Shown: in pieces, positions 18,321-26,726 of the stretch
How positions within the stretch are numbered: position 1 is the first letter of the stretch
How the letters are laid out: each line of letters begins with the position of its first letter
Assembly: GCF_007970805.1 (NCBI RefSeq)
Contig: NZ_CP042433.1
Location: 2,852,001-2,916,000, forward strand
DNA: 64,000 bases
Direction of reading: 5' to 3'
DNA from: Flavisolibacter ginsenosidimutans
Lineage (GTDB): Bacteria > Bacteroidota > Bacteroidia > Chitinophagales > Chitinophagaceae
Notes under the pieces: model-generated
What the model was told of the DNA's origin: nothing
The model's input: the letters and a program-made list of their open reading frames with translations, nothing else
Database searches by the model: none
Translations under genes and position numbers: made by a program

Positions 18321-19364
18321 TTATTTATTTAAGAGCAAAACCACAACGGCTGTGATCAGCATATTTACCAAAGCCAGCGGCAGCAAGCCTTTCCAGCCAA
18401 GGTTCATCAACTGATCGTAACGGAACCGCGGGATGGTCCAGCGGATCCACATGAACAGGAAGATGAAGGCGAACGCTTTCGCCATCAGTACGGCAAAGCC
18501 AATCAATCCCACCCACCAATGCGCTCCCCACGCTGCTTCGTTCACAAAGGGAATGTCATAACCGCCGAAAAAAAGCGTCGACATCACCACACCGCTGATG
18601 AACATGTTGATATATTCAGCAAAAAGGTAAAAGCCCAATTTCATGGACGAATACTCCTGGTGATAACCAAAGTTCAATTCGTTTTCGGCTTCGGGTAAAT
18701 CGAACGGCGTGCGATTACATTCGGCCAGTGCGCACACAAAAAAGATGAGAAAGCCCAAAGGCTGGTAAATGATATTCCATCCGTGTTGCGTTTGGTGCGT
18801 AACGATGGCGCTCATGCGCAGGTCGCCGACAAGCATTAGCACCGCAATTAACGAAAGGCCCATTGCCAATTCGTAAGAGATCATTTGCGATGCCCCACGA
18901 ACGGCCGCCAGCAGCGAGAACTTGTTGTTGGAAGCCCATCCCCCGATCATGATGCCGTATACCCCCAAACTCACCACGCCAAAAATGTAAAGGATGCCGA
19001 TGTTCACGTCGGCAATTTGCAAGGGCACCTGCCGTCCGGCCACGTCAATCGTCCAGCCCCAGGGAATTACGGCACTCGTCATCGTTGCGGTAATCATGGC
19101 CAGCAACGGTCCCATAATGAACAGTGTTTTGGATGAAGTCAGCGGGATAATTTCCTCCTTCATGAACAGCTTTACGCCATCGGCCAGCGGTTGCAATAAC
19201 CCAAAAGGACCGGCACGGTTTGGCCCTCTCCTGTCCTGCAAAAAAGCCGCGATTTTCCGTTCCGCATAGGTGCTGTACATCGCCACAATCAAAGCCGTGG
19301 TTACAATCACCGCGATGAGAATAAACTTTTCAATAATAATGAACCAATCAATTTGTAATAACAT
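18321..19364 (-). CDS. nuoH: NADH-quinone oxidoreductase subunit H
   Basis: A 347-residue membrane subunit that forms much of the quinone tunnel with NuoB and NuoD. The signature YAERKIAAFLQDRRGPNRAG and the loop FDLPEAENELNFGYHQEYS (acidic residues next to the quinone site) are complete. It has about eight membrane helices, the normal number. Confidence 0.97.
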   Translation of the reverse strand: MLLQIDWFIIIEKFILIAVIVTTALIVAMYSTYAERKIAAFLQDRRGPNRAGPFGLLQPLADGVKLFMKEEIIPLTSSKTLFIMGPLLAMITATMTSAVIPWGWTIDVAGRQVPLQIADVNIGILYIFGVVSLGVYGIMIGGWASNNKFSLLAAVRGASQMISYELAMGLSLIAVLMLVGDLRMSAIVTHQTQHGWNIIYQPLGFLIFFVCALAECNRTPFDLPEAENELNFGYHQEYSSMKLGFYLFAEYINMFISGVVMSTLFFGGYDIPFVNEAAWGAHWWVGLIGFAVLMAKAFAFIFLFMWIRWTIPRFRYDQLMNLGWKGLLPLALVNMLITAVVVLLLNK

Positions 19365-19365
19365 A

Positions 19366-19402
19366 GTTGAGCTTTCAGCAATCAGATTACGGCTATCAGC
19401 CT
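19366..19402. repeat. TATCAGC-type intergenic repeat upstream of nuoH
   Basis: A shorter copy (CTTTCAGCAATCAG and GGCTATCAGCC) of the word found between nuoK and nuoL and upstream of the thiolase gene. It occupies the start of the 186-nt gap between nuoH and nuoG. Confidence 0.5.
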
Positions 19403-19457
19403 TTTAACCGTTACTTTTTATTTATGCACTTAACTTTTGCAATTCTCTTCGGCTTTT

Positions 19458-19490
19458 GTTGCGTCGCACTCTTGTGCGTTTGGCAAGTCT
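19458..19490 (+). repeat. Dispersed TGCGTCGCAC repeat, copy 1
   Basis: The core TGCGTCGCACTCTTGTGCG holds a small hairpin, CGCAC-TCTT-GTGCG, and is followed by GGCAAGTCTATTC. The copy at 24872 has the same core and the same continuation CAAGTCTATTC; copies at 34308 and 49232 share the core with one mismatch each. Confidence 0.75.
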
Positions 19491-19550
19491 ATTCAGCAAT
19501 ATCTCTTCGCACTTCTAAATCATCTCTTCTCATTCGTCTGTTCAGTATTC

Positions 19551-20720
19551 TTACGGTGTATTCGGATTCGTGCTGTCGGTTCCAGCCATGTTTCTGCCCA
19601 CGCCTTCCTTTACGTCCGTTGGGTTATGTCCAAACGCATTTGGATTGCCGTTGAACGTAGCGCCGGTGGCCGGCCCGGGTAAATCATTTAGATCTACCAT
19701 GTTTACGCCACTAACAGTGTGAATGTCCAGCAACAGTCGCGGGGCATGGCCGTTCATCACTTCTTTTAAAAATTCGGTTGGCTTTGCTGCATTCGTGTAA
19801 TGGCCGGCATTTATAACCGAATGACGATTCAACTGCGTCGGACCTTCGATTACCCAATCACTTACCTTCTTTTTCTCAAAGCGGCATTCGTTGCAAATCC
19901 AGTCTTCCACCTCACCCCATTGGTCTTTACGGGCCGTCACACGCAGCACATCATCTCCGCGCAGCCACAGTCGTACGCTGCCTTTGCAATGTGGACAGTC
20001 ACGGTGCGCATCCATTGGCTTGGTAAACCACACGCGGTTCTTGAAACGAAAGGTTCTATCCGTTAACGCACCCACCGGGCAAACGTCAATCACGTTCCCA
20101 ATCATTGGACTTTCCAGTGACTGCTGAATATAAGTTGCAATTTGCGCATGGTCGCCTCTGTCTAAAACGCCGTGTTCACGGCTGCCTGCAACTTGGTTAG
20201 CCGTGTGCACGCAACGGTAGCAAAGAATGCAGCGGGTCATGTGCAATTGAATGTAGGGGCCAATGTCAATACGCTCAAAGGTTCGGCGTCTGAACTCGGA
20301 GCGGGTTCCTTCGGTGCCGTGTTCGTAGCTCAGGTCTTGCAAGTCGCATTCGCCGGCCTGGTCACATACAGGACAATCAAGTGGGTGGTTGATCAGCAGA
20401 AATTCCACCACGCCTTTTCTTGCTTCCAGCACCGCCGGGTTAGTGATGTTTTCCACCACCATACCGTCCATCACCGCCGTACGGCAACTTGCCACCAACT
20501 TCGGCATCGGCCGTGGATCTGCCGTGGAACCGGCCGTTACTTTTACCAGGCAAGTGCGGCAATAACCGCCGGTGTTTTGCAGCTTACTGTAATAACACAT
20601 AGTAGGCGGCACAATGTCGCCACCAATTTTACGGGCAGCCATCAGGATGGTCGTTCCCGGCTCCACTTCGGTGGTGATGTTGTCTATCGTTACTTTAAAC
20701 AGTTTTTTTTCTTCAGCCAT
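19551..20720 (-). CDS. nuoG: NADH-quinone oxidoreductase subunit G, short form
   Basis: A 389-residue iron-sulfur subunit. It has an N-terminal 2Fe-2S domain (CYYSKLQNTGGYCRTC, then SCRTAV), the His-Cys3 cluster segment (HPLDCPVCDQAGECDLQ), and a 4Fe-4S domain (RCILCYRCV and DVCPVGALTDR). A further CxxC pair follows (DCPHC and ICNEC), as in the first part of molybdopterin oxidoreductases. The large molybdopterin-like domain of E. coli NuoG (about 900 residues) is missing. The protein ends in an unrelated Asn/Gly/Pro-rich tail. I believe short NuoG proteins are usual in Bacteroidota, so this is probably not a truncation. Confidence 0.9.
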   Translation of the reverse strand: MAEEKKLFKVTIDNITTEVEPGTTILMAARKIGGDIVPPTMCYYSKLQNTGGYCRTCLVKVTAGSTADPRPMPKLVASCRTAVMDGMVVENITNPAVLEARKGVVEFLLINHPLDCPVCDQAGECDLQDLSYEHGTEGTRSEFRRRTFERIDIGPYIQLHMTRCILCYRCVHTANQVAGSREHGVLDRGDHAQIATYIQQSLESPMIGNVIDVCPVGALTDRTFRFKNRVWFTKPMDAHRDCPHCKGSVRLWLRGDDVLRVTARKDQWGEVEDWICNECRFEKKKVSDWVIEGPTQLNRHSVINAGHYTNAAKPTEFLKEVMNGHAPRLLLDIHTVSGVNMVDLNDLPGPATGATFNGNPNAFGHNPTDVKEGVGRNMAGTDSTNPNTP

Positions 20721-20727
20721 TTTGTAA

Positions 20728-22080
20728 TTATGCTACAGATACTTCCAACGGATCAGCATAATGTGCCAATCCAAAATTTCGTTTTTGCGATTCTTCAGGA
20801 TTCAATACGTGCCACTCAAATTCGTCTCTGAAATGACGAATGGCTGCTGCCACCGGCCAGGCCGCCGCATCACCAAGCGGGCAAATCGTATTGCCTTCAA
20901 TCTTGCTTTGAATGTCCCACAACAAATCAATATCACTCATCTTGCCTTTGCCGTATTCAATGTTTTGCAGAATCTTTTCCATCCAACCCGTTCCCTCGCG
21001 GCAAGGCGAACACTGCCCGCAGCTTTCGTGGCGATAAAAACGTGCAAGTGTGAGAGTGTGGCGAACAACGCACTGGTCTTCGTCCAACACAATAAATCCA
21101 CCCGAACCCATCATCGTACCGGTTTGAAAGCCGCCATCGGCAAGGCTTTCGTAGGTCATCATGCGCTTCTCTCCCTTTGCCGTTTTCAACAAAAGGTTTG
21201 CGGGTACGATGGGCACAGAAGAACCACCCGGGATGCAGGCTTTCAATCGCTTGCCGTTCGGAATGCCGCCGCAATATTCATCGCTGTAAAGAAATTCTTC
21301 TACCGAGATGGTCATGTCAATTTCGTACACGCCGGGCTTGTTGATGTTACCGCAGGCAGAAATCAACTTTGTGCCGGTTGATTTGCCGATGCCAATCTTT
21401 GCATATTCTTCGCCGCCAATGTTGATGATGGGAACAACGGCTGCAAGTGTCTCTACGTTGTTTACAACTGTTGGACAACCCCACAAACCCTTCACCGCCG
21501 GAAACGGCGGTTTGATTCTTGGGTTGCCGCGTTTGCCTTCGAGTGATTCAAGCAAGGCAGTTTCTTCGCCGCAGATATAAGCGCCGGCGCCGCGCTGCAC
21601 ATAAATTTCTAAATCAAAACCGGTTCCTAAAATATTCTTACCCAAAAAGCCTGCATTCCTGGCTTCGGCAATGGCTTGTTCAAGAATATCGGGTATCCAG
21701 GCGTACTCGCCGCGGATGTAGATGTAGCAAGTATTTGCGCCCAAAGCATAAGAAGAAATCGCCAGACCTTCAATGAAAAGGTGCGGCAAAAATTCCATCA
21801 GGTAACGGTCTTTAAACGTACCGGGCTCCGATTCGTCGGCGTTGCAAACGAGGTAACGCGGAACGCCTTCTGGCTTGGCCAGAAAACTCCACTTCAATCC
21901 TGTTGGAAAACCCGCGCCGCCGCGACCACGCAAGCCGCTTTTCTTTACTTCCTCAATAATATCCGCAGGCGCCATCTTGTAGGCTTTTTCCTGTGCGGAA
22001 TAGCCGCCGTTCTGCCGGTAAACATCGTACTGCCTGATGTTTTCGATGCCTGCTTTTTCTAATAAAAGTTTTCTGCCCAT
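20728..22080 (-). CDS. nuoF: NADH-quinone oxidoreductase subunit F
   Basis: A 450-residue flavoprotein that takes electrons from NADH. The FMN/NADH site [16 protein letters not shown] lies near residue 50, a second nucleotide segment is [19 protein letters not shown], and the N3 4Fe-4S motif is [13 protein letters not shown] with a distal cysteine in [12 protein letters not shown]. Length and motif order are normal. It lies directly before nuoG but is separated from nuoE by two unrelated genes. Confidence 0.97.
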   Translation of the reverse strand: MGRKLLLEKAGIENIRQYDVYRQNGGYSAQEKAYKMAPADIIEEVKKSGLRGRGGAGFPTGLKWSFLAKPEGVPRYLVCNADESEPGTFKDRYLMEFLPHLFIEGLAISSYALGANTCYIYIRGEYAWIPDILEQAIAEARNAGFLGKNILGTGFDLEIYVQRGAGAYICGEETALLESLEGKRGNPRIKPPFPAVKGLWGCPTVVNNVETLAAVVPIINIGGEEYAKIGIGKSTGTKLISACGNINKPGVYEIDMTISVEEFLYSDEYCGGIPNGKRLKACIPGGSSVPIVPANLLLKTAKGEKRMMTYESLADGGFQTGTMMGSGGFIVLDEDQCVVRHTLTLARFYRHESCGQCSPCREGTGWMEKILQNIEYGKGKMSDIDLLWDIQSKIEGNTICPLGDAAAWPVAAAIRHFRDEFEWHVLNPEESQKRNFGLAHYADPLEVSVA

Positions 22081-22084
22081 CGAT

Positions 22085-22150
22085 CCAAGTCAAAATTCAA
22101 AAGTCAAAATTCAGAAGGTGTTCTTGTTTTGACTTTTTACTTTTTAATTT
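22085..22150. repeat. Intergenic CAAAAT/TTTTGACTTTTTA repeat word upstream of nuoF
   Basis: The phrase AAGTCAAAATTCAAAAGTC, then a short unique centre, then TTTTGACTTTTTACTTTTTA, fills the gap between the VOC gene and nuoF. The second half is nearly identical to the nuoL-nuoM spacer. Confidence 0.7.
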
Positions 22151-22570
22151 TTAATTGTTCTTCGGCTTGTCATAGTTGAACATCCAGTTCACGCCATACT
22201 TGTCGGTTAACATGCCAAACGTAGCGCCCCAAAAGGTATCCTGCAAAGGCATGCTCACTTTGCCGCCGTCCTGCAGGGCCGTGTAAGCTGCTTTAATGCT
22301 GTCTGCATCTTTGAAATTTAAACTCAAGTGTGCCGATGCCGTTCCTTGACCGCCACCGGGACCATCAGACGCCATCATCAATACATTGCCGTCAACATCA
22401 AGATGCGAATGCATGACTTTGTCGCCGGCCATTCCCATGCGGTTCTCGCCGGGGGCGTCTTTGTAGCGCATTAAACCGCTAACGTTGCCGCTTAAAATCT
22501 TTGCGTAGAAGTTCAAGGCTTCTTCGCAATTGCCGTCGAAAATGAGATAAGGTGTGATTTGCATATTCAA
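22151..22570 (-). CDS. VOC superfamily protein (PhnB-like, glyoxalase fold)
   Basis: A 139-residue protein with the PhnB-type VOC pattern: ITPYLIFDGNCEEALNFYA at the start, a central MHSHLDVDGNVLMMASDG, and a C-terminal DTFWGATFGMLTDKYGVNWM. These proteins form paired beta-alpha-beta-beta-beta modules. Their function is mostly unknown, and this subgroup (3-demethylubiquinone methyltransferase-like by name) has no proven methyltransferase activity. It sits inside the nuo operon between nuoE and nuoF and is not a complex I subunit. It is probably co-transcribed. Confidence 0.85.
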   Translation of the reverse strand: MNMQITPYLIFDGNCEEALNFYAKILSGNVSGLMRYKDAPGENRMGMAGDKVMHSHLDVDGNVLMMASDGPGGGQGTASAHLSLNFKDADSIKAAYTALQDGGKVSMPLQDTFWGATFGMLTDKYGVNWMFNYDKPKNN

Positions 22571-22590
22571 TCGTTTTAATGATCAAAACC

Positions 22591-23028
22591 TTACTGAATG
22601 CTTACGGCCTGACGTCCCAACAAACGCCATTTCTTTTTTTCTTTTACCCACACCAGCATCATCGCAAAATTTAACGGCGTAACGGTGCCGTCAACTTTGT
22701 TTTCGTTCGCCTTGAAAAGATGACGAACGATGGCAACGTCATCATCGTACTTCAAAACCTGCACGTTGCTTACCGCTGTATCGGTGTATCTTGATTTGTT
22801 CTTTGTAATGCCTGCGATGGCCTGCTCTCTTGTTTGCAGGTTGCCGTGTGAATGACCGTAGGTTGCTTTTTTGGCAAACAAATCTTCCAGCGTTAAACTG
22901 TCTTTCGAACCAAATACCGTGTGGCTTAAAAGATAAGTGCGTTCAACCAGTTCTTTTTCATCCTTCGATTGTGCAAAGACCGCGATACCGGCAAAGAGAA
23001 CAAAGGCAAGAAAGATTGTTTTTTTCAT
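22591..23028 (-). CDS. Secreted NTF2-like protein (DUF4440/SnoaL-like)
   Basis: A 145-residue protein with a clear Sec signal peptide (MKKTIFLAFVLFAGIAVFAQ) and a small cone-shaped NTF2-like domain. Typical features are a helical opening, DSLTLEDLFAKKATYGHSHG, VQVLKYDDDVAIVRHLF and a closing VWVKEKKKWRLLGRQAV. The start was chosen where the signal peptide begins; its ATG overlaps the nuoE stop by one base (TAATG), so it is coupled to nuoE. It would be periplasmic, unlike the NuoE and NuoF subunits around it. Function unknown. Confidence 0.8.
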   Translation of the reverse strand: MKKTIFLAFVLFAGIAVFAQSKDEKELVERTYLLSHTVFGSKDSLTLEDLFAKKATYGHSHGNLQTREQAIAGITKNKSRYTDTAVSNVQVLKYDDDVAIVRHLFKANENKVDGTVTPLNFAMMLVWVKEKKKWRLLGRQAVSIQ

Positions 23029-23525
23029 TAGTTGTTCGTTGCTGCAGTGTGCCTGCATTCGTCAATAATTTGATCTACTTTTTCTTTGGTCAGGTGCTCT
23101 TTGTAAAACTTGCCCATCTGCATCATGGGTGCATAGCCGCAAGCGCCAAGACACTCAACGGTTTTTAAAGTAAACATTCCGTCCGGTGTTGTTTCACCCA
23201 CTTTGATGTTCAGCTTTTCCTGGATGTAACCGATGATGTTGTCGCTGCCGTTGAGCATGCAGGGACCGGTTTGGCAAACTTCAAAAAGATAGCGGCCAAC
23301 GGGTTTGAGATTGTACATGCTGTAAAACGTAGCCACTTCGTAAACCTCGATGGGTTTTAATTGAAGCAGGCCGGCAACGTAATCCATTGCCTCCACGCTC
23401 AGCCATCCGTTGTTTTCCTCCTGTGCCAAATGCAGCAAAGGAATCAATGCACTCTTGTGCTTTCCCTCGGGATAGCGGGCAATGATTTCTTTGACCTTTT
23501 CTAATTTTTGTTCTGAAAAATTCAT
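23028..23525 (-). CDS. nuoE: NADH-quinone oxidoreductase subunit E
   Basis: A 165-residue thioredoxin-fold subunit carrying 2Fe-2S cluster N1a. The four ligands are in CQTGPC and CLGAC. The helical start (KVKEIIARYPEGKHKSALIPLL) is family-typical. The next gene starts within its stop codon. The gap to nuoD (76 nt) holds an AATTCGACA-type repeat word. Confidence 0.96.
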   Translation of the reverse strand: MNFSEQKLEKVKEIIARYPEGKHKSALIPLLHLAQEENNGWLSVEAMDYVAGLLQLKPIEVYEVATFYSMYNLKPVGRYLFEVCQTGPCMLNGSDNIIGYIQEKLNIKVGETTPDGMFTLKTVECLGACGYAPMMQMGKFYKEHLTKEKVDQIIDECRHTAATNN

Positions 23526-23601
23526 CTATAACAATTCGACAGTTTGATAATTCAGCTATTCGACAATCGCATTTGCAAATTGCCGAATTGGCTAATTGGC
23601 T
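23526..23601. repeat. AATTCGACAATTTG-type intergenic repeat between nuoD and nuoE
   Basis: The gap is a quasi-periodic phrase (AATTCGACAGTTTGATAATT, ATTCGACAATC, AATTGCCGAATTGGC). The same phrase stands in the nuoC-nuoB gap at 25481-25515. Confidence 0.6.
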
Positions 23602-24834
23602 TTACCCGTCCATCTCACCGGCAATCAAATTCAGCGAAGACATCACAATGATGGCATCGCTCAACATGCTGCCTTTTACCAATTCCTCGTATGCCTGGTA
23701 ATAAATAAAACACGGTCTCCTGATGTGCATTCTGTACGGGCTGCGGCCGCCGTCGCTGATCAGGTAAAAGCCCAATTCTCCGTTTGCGCCTTCTACTGCG
23801 TGATACACTTCGCCGGGCGGCATGTCCACCTCACCCATGATGATTTTGAAGTGGTAAATGAGCGCCTCCATTTTGGTGTACACATCCTTCTTTTCCGGCA
23901 AATAATATTCAGGAACGTCGGCATGAAAAACTTCGGCTTCTGCACCTTTAAACTCCTGCACTTTTCGATAAGCCTGTTCAATAATTTTCAGGGATTCCCA
24001 CATTTCTTCTTCGCGGACCAAAAAACGATCGTAGCAATCGCCGGTAGTGCCGGTAGGAACGTTAAATTCAAAATCCTGATAACTGCAATAAGGCGTATGA
24101 ACCCTTACATCATAATCTACTCCCGCAGCCCGCAGGTTTGGGCCGGTAAAGCCGTAGTTCAGGGCTCTTTCCGCGCTGATGGGTCCTGCGCCAATGGTGC
24201 GTTCCATGAAGATGCGGTTGCGCACAAAAAGGTTTTCAAACTCTTTTAAGGCCTTAGGATATTCAGCCAGAAATTTATCAAGTTTTTCCCAGGCAATGTT
24301 GTTGAAGTTCCGTTCGAAACCGCCGATGCGTCCGATGTTGGTTGTAAGGCGGGCACCGCAAACCTGTTCCCAGATTTCATAAATAAGTTCGCGGTATTGC
24401 ATCAGGTACAAAAAGCCAGTGTAAGCTCCCGCATCCACTCCCACAATCGAATTGCATATCAAGTGGTCGGCAATTCGTGCCAACTCCATGATGATGACGC
24501 GGAGGTAATCAACCCGCTTTGGCGTTTGAACGCCCAGTAATTTTTCGCAGGTCAAGTGCCATCCCATGTTGTTGATGGGCGACGAGCAGTAATTCAGCCG
24601 GTCAGTCAATGGCGTAATTTGATACAGCGGTCGGCGTTCGGCAATTTTTTCAATGGCCCGGTGCACATACCCAATGGTTTGTTCAGCGGAAACAATTTTT
24701 TCGCCGTCCAGTTCCAGGATGTTTTGAAACACACCGTGCGTGGCCGGGTGCGTAGGACCAAGGTTTATTTTGGTGGTTGTTTTTTCGATGCTTCCTTCCG
24801 GAAGTGTGATATGTTTTTCTGTCGTAGACATCAA
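23602..24834 (-). CDS. nuoD: NADH-quinone oxidoreductase subunit D
   Basis: A 410-residue subunit of the peripheral arm that lines the quinone pocket. The opening motif NLGPTHPATHGVFQ, the IGYVHRAIEKIAE segment, and the C-terminal SDGGRSPYRMHIRRPCF with DAIIVMSSLNLIAGEMD are all present. NuoC and NuoD are separate genes here, unlike the fused NuoCD of E. coli. Confidence 0.97.
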   Translation of the reverse strand: MMSTTEKHITLPEGSIEKTTTKINLGPTHPATHGVFQNILELDGEKIVSAEQTIGYVHRAIEKIAERRPLYQITPLTDRLNYCSSPINNMGWHLTCEKLLGVQTPKRVDYLRVIIMELARIADHLICNSIVGVDAGAYTGFLYLMQYRELIYEIWEQVCGARLTTNIGRIGGFERNFNNIAWEKLDKFLAEYPKALKEFENLFVRNRIFMERTIGAGPISAERALNYGFTGPNLRAAGVDYDVRVHTPYCSYQDFEFNVPTGTTGDCYDRFLVREEEMWESLKIIEQAYRKVQEFKGAEAEVFHADVPEYYLPEKKDVYTKMEALIYHFKIIMGEVDMPPGEVYHAVEGANGELGFYLISDGGRSPYRMHIRRPCFIYYQAYEELVKGSMLSDAIIVMSSLNLIAGEMDG

Positions 24835-24871
24835 TTTTTGTAGTCAGCTTTTGTAAATCTATTGAACACTC

Positions 24872-24910
24872 GTTGCGTCGCACTCTTGTGCGGCAACAAG
24901 TCTATTCGGC
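24872..24910 (+). repeat. Dispersed TGCGTCGCAC repeat, copy 2
   Basis: Same core as copy 1 (TGCGTCGCACTCTTGTGCG), followed by CAACAAGTCTATTCGGC. It fills most of the gap between nuoC and nuoD and extends a few bases into the 3' end of nuoC. Confidence 0.75.
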
Positions 24911-25480
24911 TTTTTCAGCAGCCGGTATGGTCATGGGTGAACCATCAGGATGCCTGTTGCCGAAATCAAACGTTCCGCCTCTGCCGAACATCTCGTCATC
25001 TTTGTCAATTCTCGTCTGGTCTTCCAGCGGGTATTCTTTCCGCAGCGGGAAGTAATCCATCTCGTCCACGTTCTGAATCCGGATTAAATTCGGGTGTCCA
25101 ACAAAATTGACACCGTAGAAATCGTAGGCTTCCCTCTCCAGCCAGTTGGCGGCCTCAAAGATTTTTGTTGCGCTAAAAACATCCGGCTTTACAATGGGCA
25201 CAAACACTTTGAAGCGGATGCGGCAGTTTTCCACCAGGTTGTGCAAGTGGTAAACAACCGCCAGTTCGCGGCCCTGGTACGCCGGATAATGAACGGCCGT
25301 CAGGTCGGTCAGAAACTGAAAACCCAATGCGGGTTCGTCAAATAAAAACCGCATCAGTTTCAGGTTAAGTTCGGGCTTGGTTTCAAAGGTAAGCATGCCG
25401 TAAGGCTCCTCAAATCCGTAAACGTCTTCGCCAAACGTTGCCTGCAGTTTTTGCTTGATGTATTCGTTGCTTAAAGCCAT
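24902..25480 (-). CDS. nuoC: NADH-quinone oxidoreductase subunit C
   Basis: A 192-residue subunit of the 30-kDa family. The signature WLEREAYDFYGVNFVGHPNL is complete, followed by RKEYPLEDQTR near the C-terminus. Its last codons overlap the end of a dispersed TGCGTCGCAC repeat unit. It lies between nuoB and nuoD in the usual order. Confidence 0.95.
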   Translation of the reverse strand: MALSNEYIKQKLQATFGEDVYGFEEPYGMLTFETKPELNLKLMRFLFDEPALGFQFLTDLTAVHYPAYQGRELAVVYHLHNLVENCRIRFKVFVPIVKPDVFSATKIFEAANWLEREAYDFYGVNFVGHPNLIRIQNVDEMDYFPLRKEYPLEDQTRIDKDDEMFGRGGTFDFGNRHPDGSPMTIPAAEKAE

Positions 25481-25515
25481 TTCTGTAATTCGACAATTTG
25501 ATAATTCGGCAATTG
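25481..25515. repeat. AATTCGACAATTTG-type intergenic repeat between nuoB and nuoC
   Basis: AATTCGACAATTTGATAATT followed by CGGCAATTG. It shares most of its wording with the nuoE-nuoD spacer. Confidence 0.6.
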
Positions 25516-26100
25516 CTATTGTATTCCGTAACTCTCCAACAATTTTTTATAATGATCGCTGTTTCTTCTTCGCAAACTTTCCTTTCCTACAATTTCCTGC
25601 ACTTTCATAAACCCGTCAAGAATGGCTTCCGGTCTTGGTGGGCAGCCTGGTACGTAAACATCTACGGGTATCACCTGGTCCACGCCCTGCAACACACTGT
25701 AGGTATCAAAAATTCCGCCGCTGGATGCACAAGCGCCAATGGCCATCACCCACCGGGGCTCCGCCATTTGCAGATAAACCTGCTTTACAACAGGCGCCAT
25801 TTTTTTTGAGATAAGCCCGATTATCATCAGCAAATCGCATTGCCGCGGCGAGAAGCCAACCCGCTCGGCCCCAAACCTTGCCAGGTCGTAATGCGAAGCC
25901 ATCGTTGCCATGAATTCGATGCCGCAACATTTTGTCGCAAAGGGAAGCGGCCAGAGAGAATTCTTTCTTGCCAAGCCTACTACGTCACCCAACTTCGTTG
26001 CGAAGAAACCTTCGCCTTGATAGCCATCGGGCATGTCCACGATGCTGATGTCCTTTTCTAAAGGCTTTTCTTTGATATTATATGAAACCGGACGAGCCAT
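25516..26100 (-). CDS. nuoB: NADH-quinone oxidoreductase subunit B
   Basis: A 194-residue subunit holding cluster N2, which reduces the quinone. The ligand motifs CCGIEFMA (adjacent cysteines), [10 protein letters not shown] and [11 protein letters not shown] are complete. Two features are family-typical: [13 protein letters not shown] and the segment around [19 protein letters not shown]. Confidence 0.97.
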   Translation of the reverse strand: MARPVSYNIKEKPLEKDISIVDMPDGYQGEGFFATKLGDVVGLARKNSLWPLPFATKCCGIEFMATMASHYDLARFGAERVGFSPRQCDLLMIIGLISKKMAPVVKQVYLQMAEPRWVMAIGACASSGGIFDTYSVLQGVDQVIPVDVYVPGCPPRPEAILDGFMKVQEIVGKESLRRRNSDHYKKLLESYGIQ

Positions 26101-26195
26101 AATTCTAAATTTTGAATGTAAAATGCAAAATGTAAAATCGAAAACCGGCTGGCTTAGTTTTTACATTCTTCATTTTAGATTTTACATTTTAAGTT
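26101..26195. repeat. AAATGTAAAATG-type intergenic repeat between nuoA and nuoB
   Basis: The spacer reads as TTTTGAATGTAAAATGCAAAA, a short unique centre (CGAAAACCGGCTGGC), and an inverted counterpart TTTTACATTCTTCATTTTAG. The arms are largely complementary, so the operon mRNA could form a long AU-rich hairpin. Confidence 0.65.
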
Positions 26196-26606
26196 CTAAT
26201 CCTCCCACTCCAATGCTTTCTTCTTGATGATGTAGATAAAGCCGCACAAAAAGAAGGCAACGAACATAAACACCGCCCAAAAACCGCTCCAACCAAGGCC
26301 TTTGAAATTAACCGCGTAAGGGTAAAAAAAGATAATCTCAACATCGAACAACACAAACAGAATTGCCACCAGAAAATATTTGATGGCCATTGGCTGCCGG
26401 GCTTCGCCGTGGCTTTCAATACCCGATGCGAAGGTTTGCAGTTTGTCGGTGGTTTTGCGTTTAGGTCCAAGCAGGTGCGTTACAACCAGCAACGTGCCGA
26501 TCATGCCGAACGCAAACAAAAACTGGAAAGCAATAGGAAGCCAACTGGCGGCTGAGTTCACATCGGATATGGCTTTGCTCAAATCTGCTTGAAGTAGAGG
26601 AAACAT
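26196..26606 (-). CDS. nuoA: NADH-quinone oxidoreductase subunit A
   Basis: A 136-residue, three-helix subunit. The chosen start is MFPLLQADLSKAI; a longer frame begins upstream of the probable promoter. Motifs visible are the loop YFLVAILFVLFDVEIIFFYPYAV, which closes the quinone channel, and the ESHGEARQPM segment (family form ES..G..R.....YF). It is the first gene of the 16-gene nuo operon. A terminator for the preceding TPR operon stands just upstream. Confidence 0.95.
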   Translation of the reverse strand: MFPLLQADLSKAISDVNSAASWLPIAFQFLFAFGMIGTLLVVTHLLGPKRKTTDKLQTFASGIESHGEARQPMAIKYFLVAILFVLFDVEIIFFYPYAVNFKGLGWSGFWAVFMFVAFFLCGFIYIIKKKALEWED

Positions 26607-26624
26607 AGTTTTTCGGAATGCGAG

Positions 26625-26632
26625 CAAAAATA
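26625..26632 (-). promoter_or_regulatory. Candidate -7 promoter box of the nuo operon (TATTTTTG)
   Basis: This TAnnTTTG match ends 18 nt before the nuoA ATG and lies after the terminator of the upstream operon, where a promoter is required. A TTTG is present 12 nt upstream of the box, closer than the usual -33 spacing. Confidence 0.35.
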
Positions 26633-26681
26633 AGTTAGGATTACCAAACGTCCGAGCATTCTTTGCAGCTTTAAACCGCAT

Positions 26682-26712
26682 AAAAAAGCCTCCCGCAAAG
26701 AGGAGGCTTTTT
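26682..26712 (-). terminator. Rho-independent terminator of the tonB-TPR operon
   Basis: An 11-bp inverted repeat AAAAAGCCTCC/GGAGGCTTTTT with an 8-nt loop, and T-rich on the minus strand after the stem. It lies 15 nt past the stop of the TPR gene and insulates the nuo operon. Confidence 0.85.
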
Positions 26713-26726
26713 GTAAGGTGAAACGC

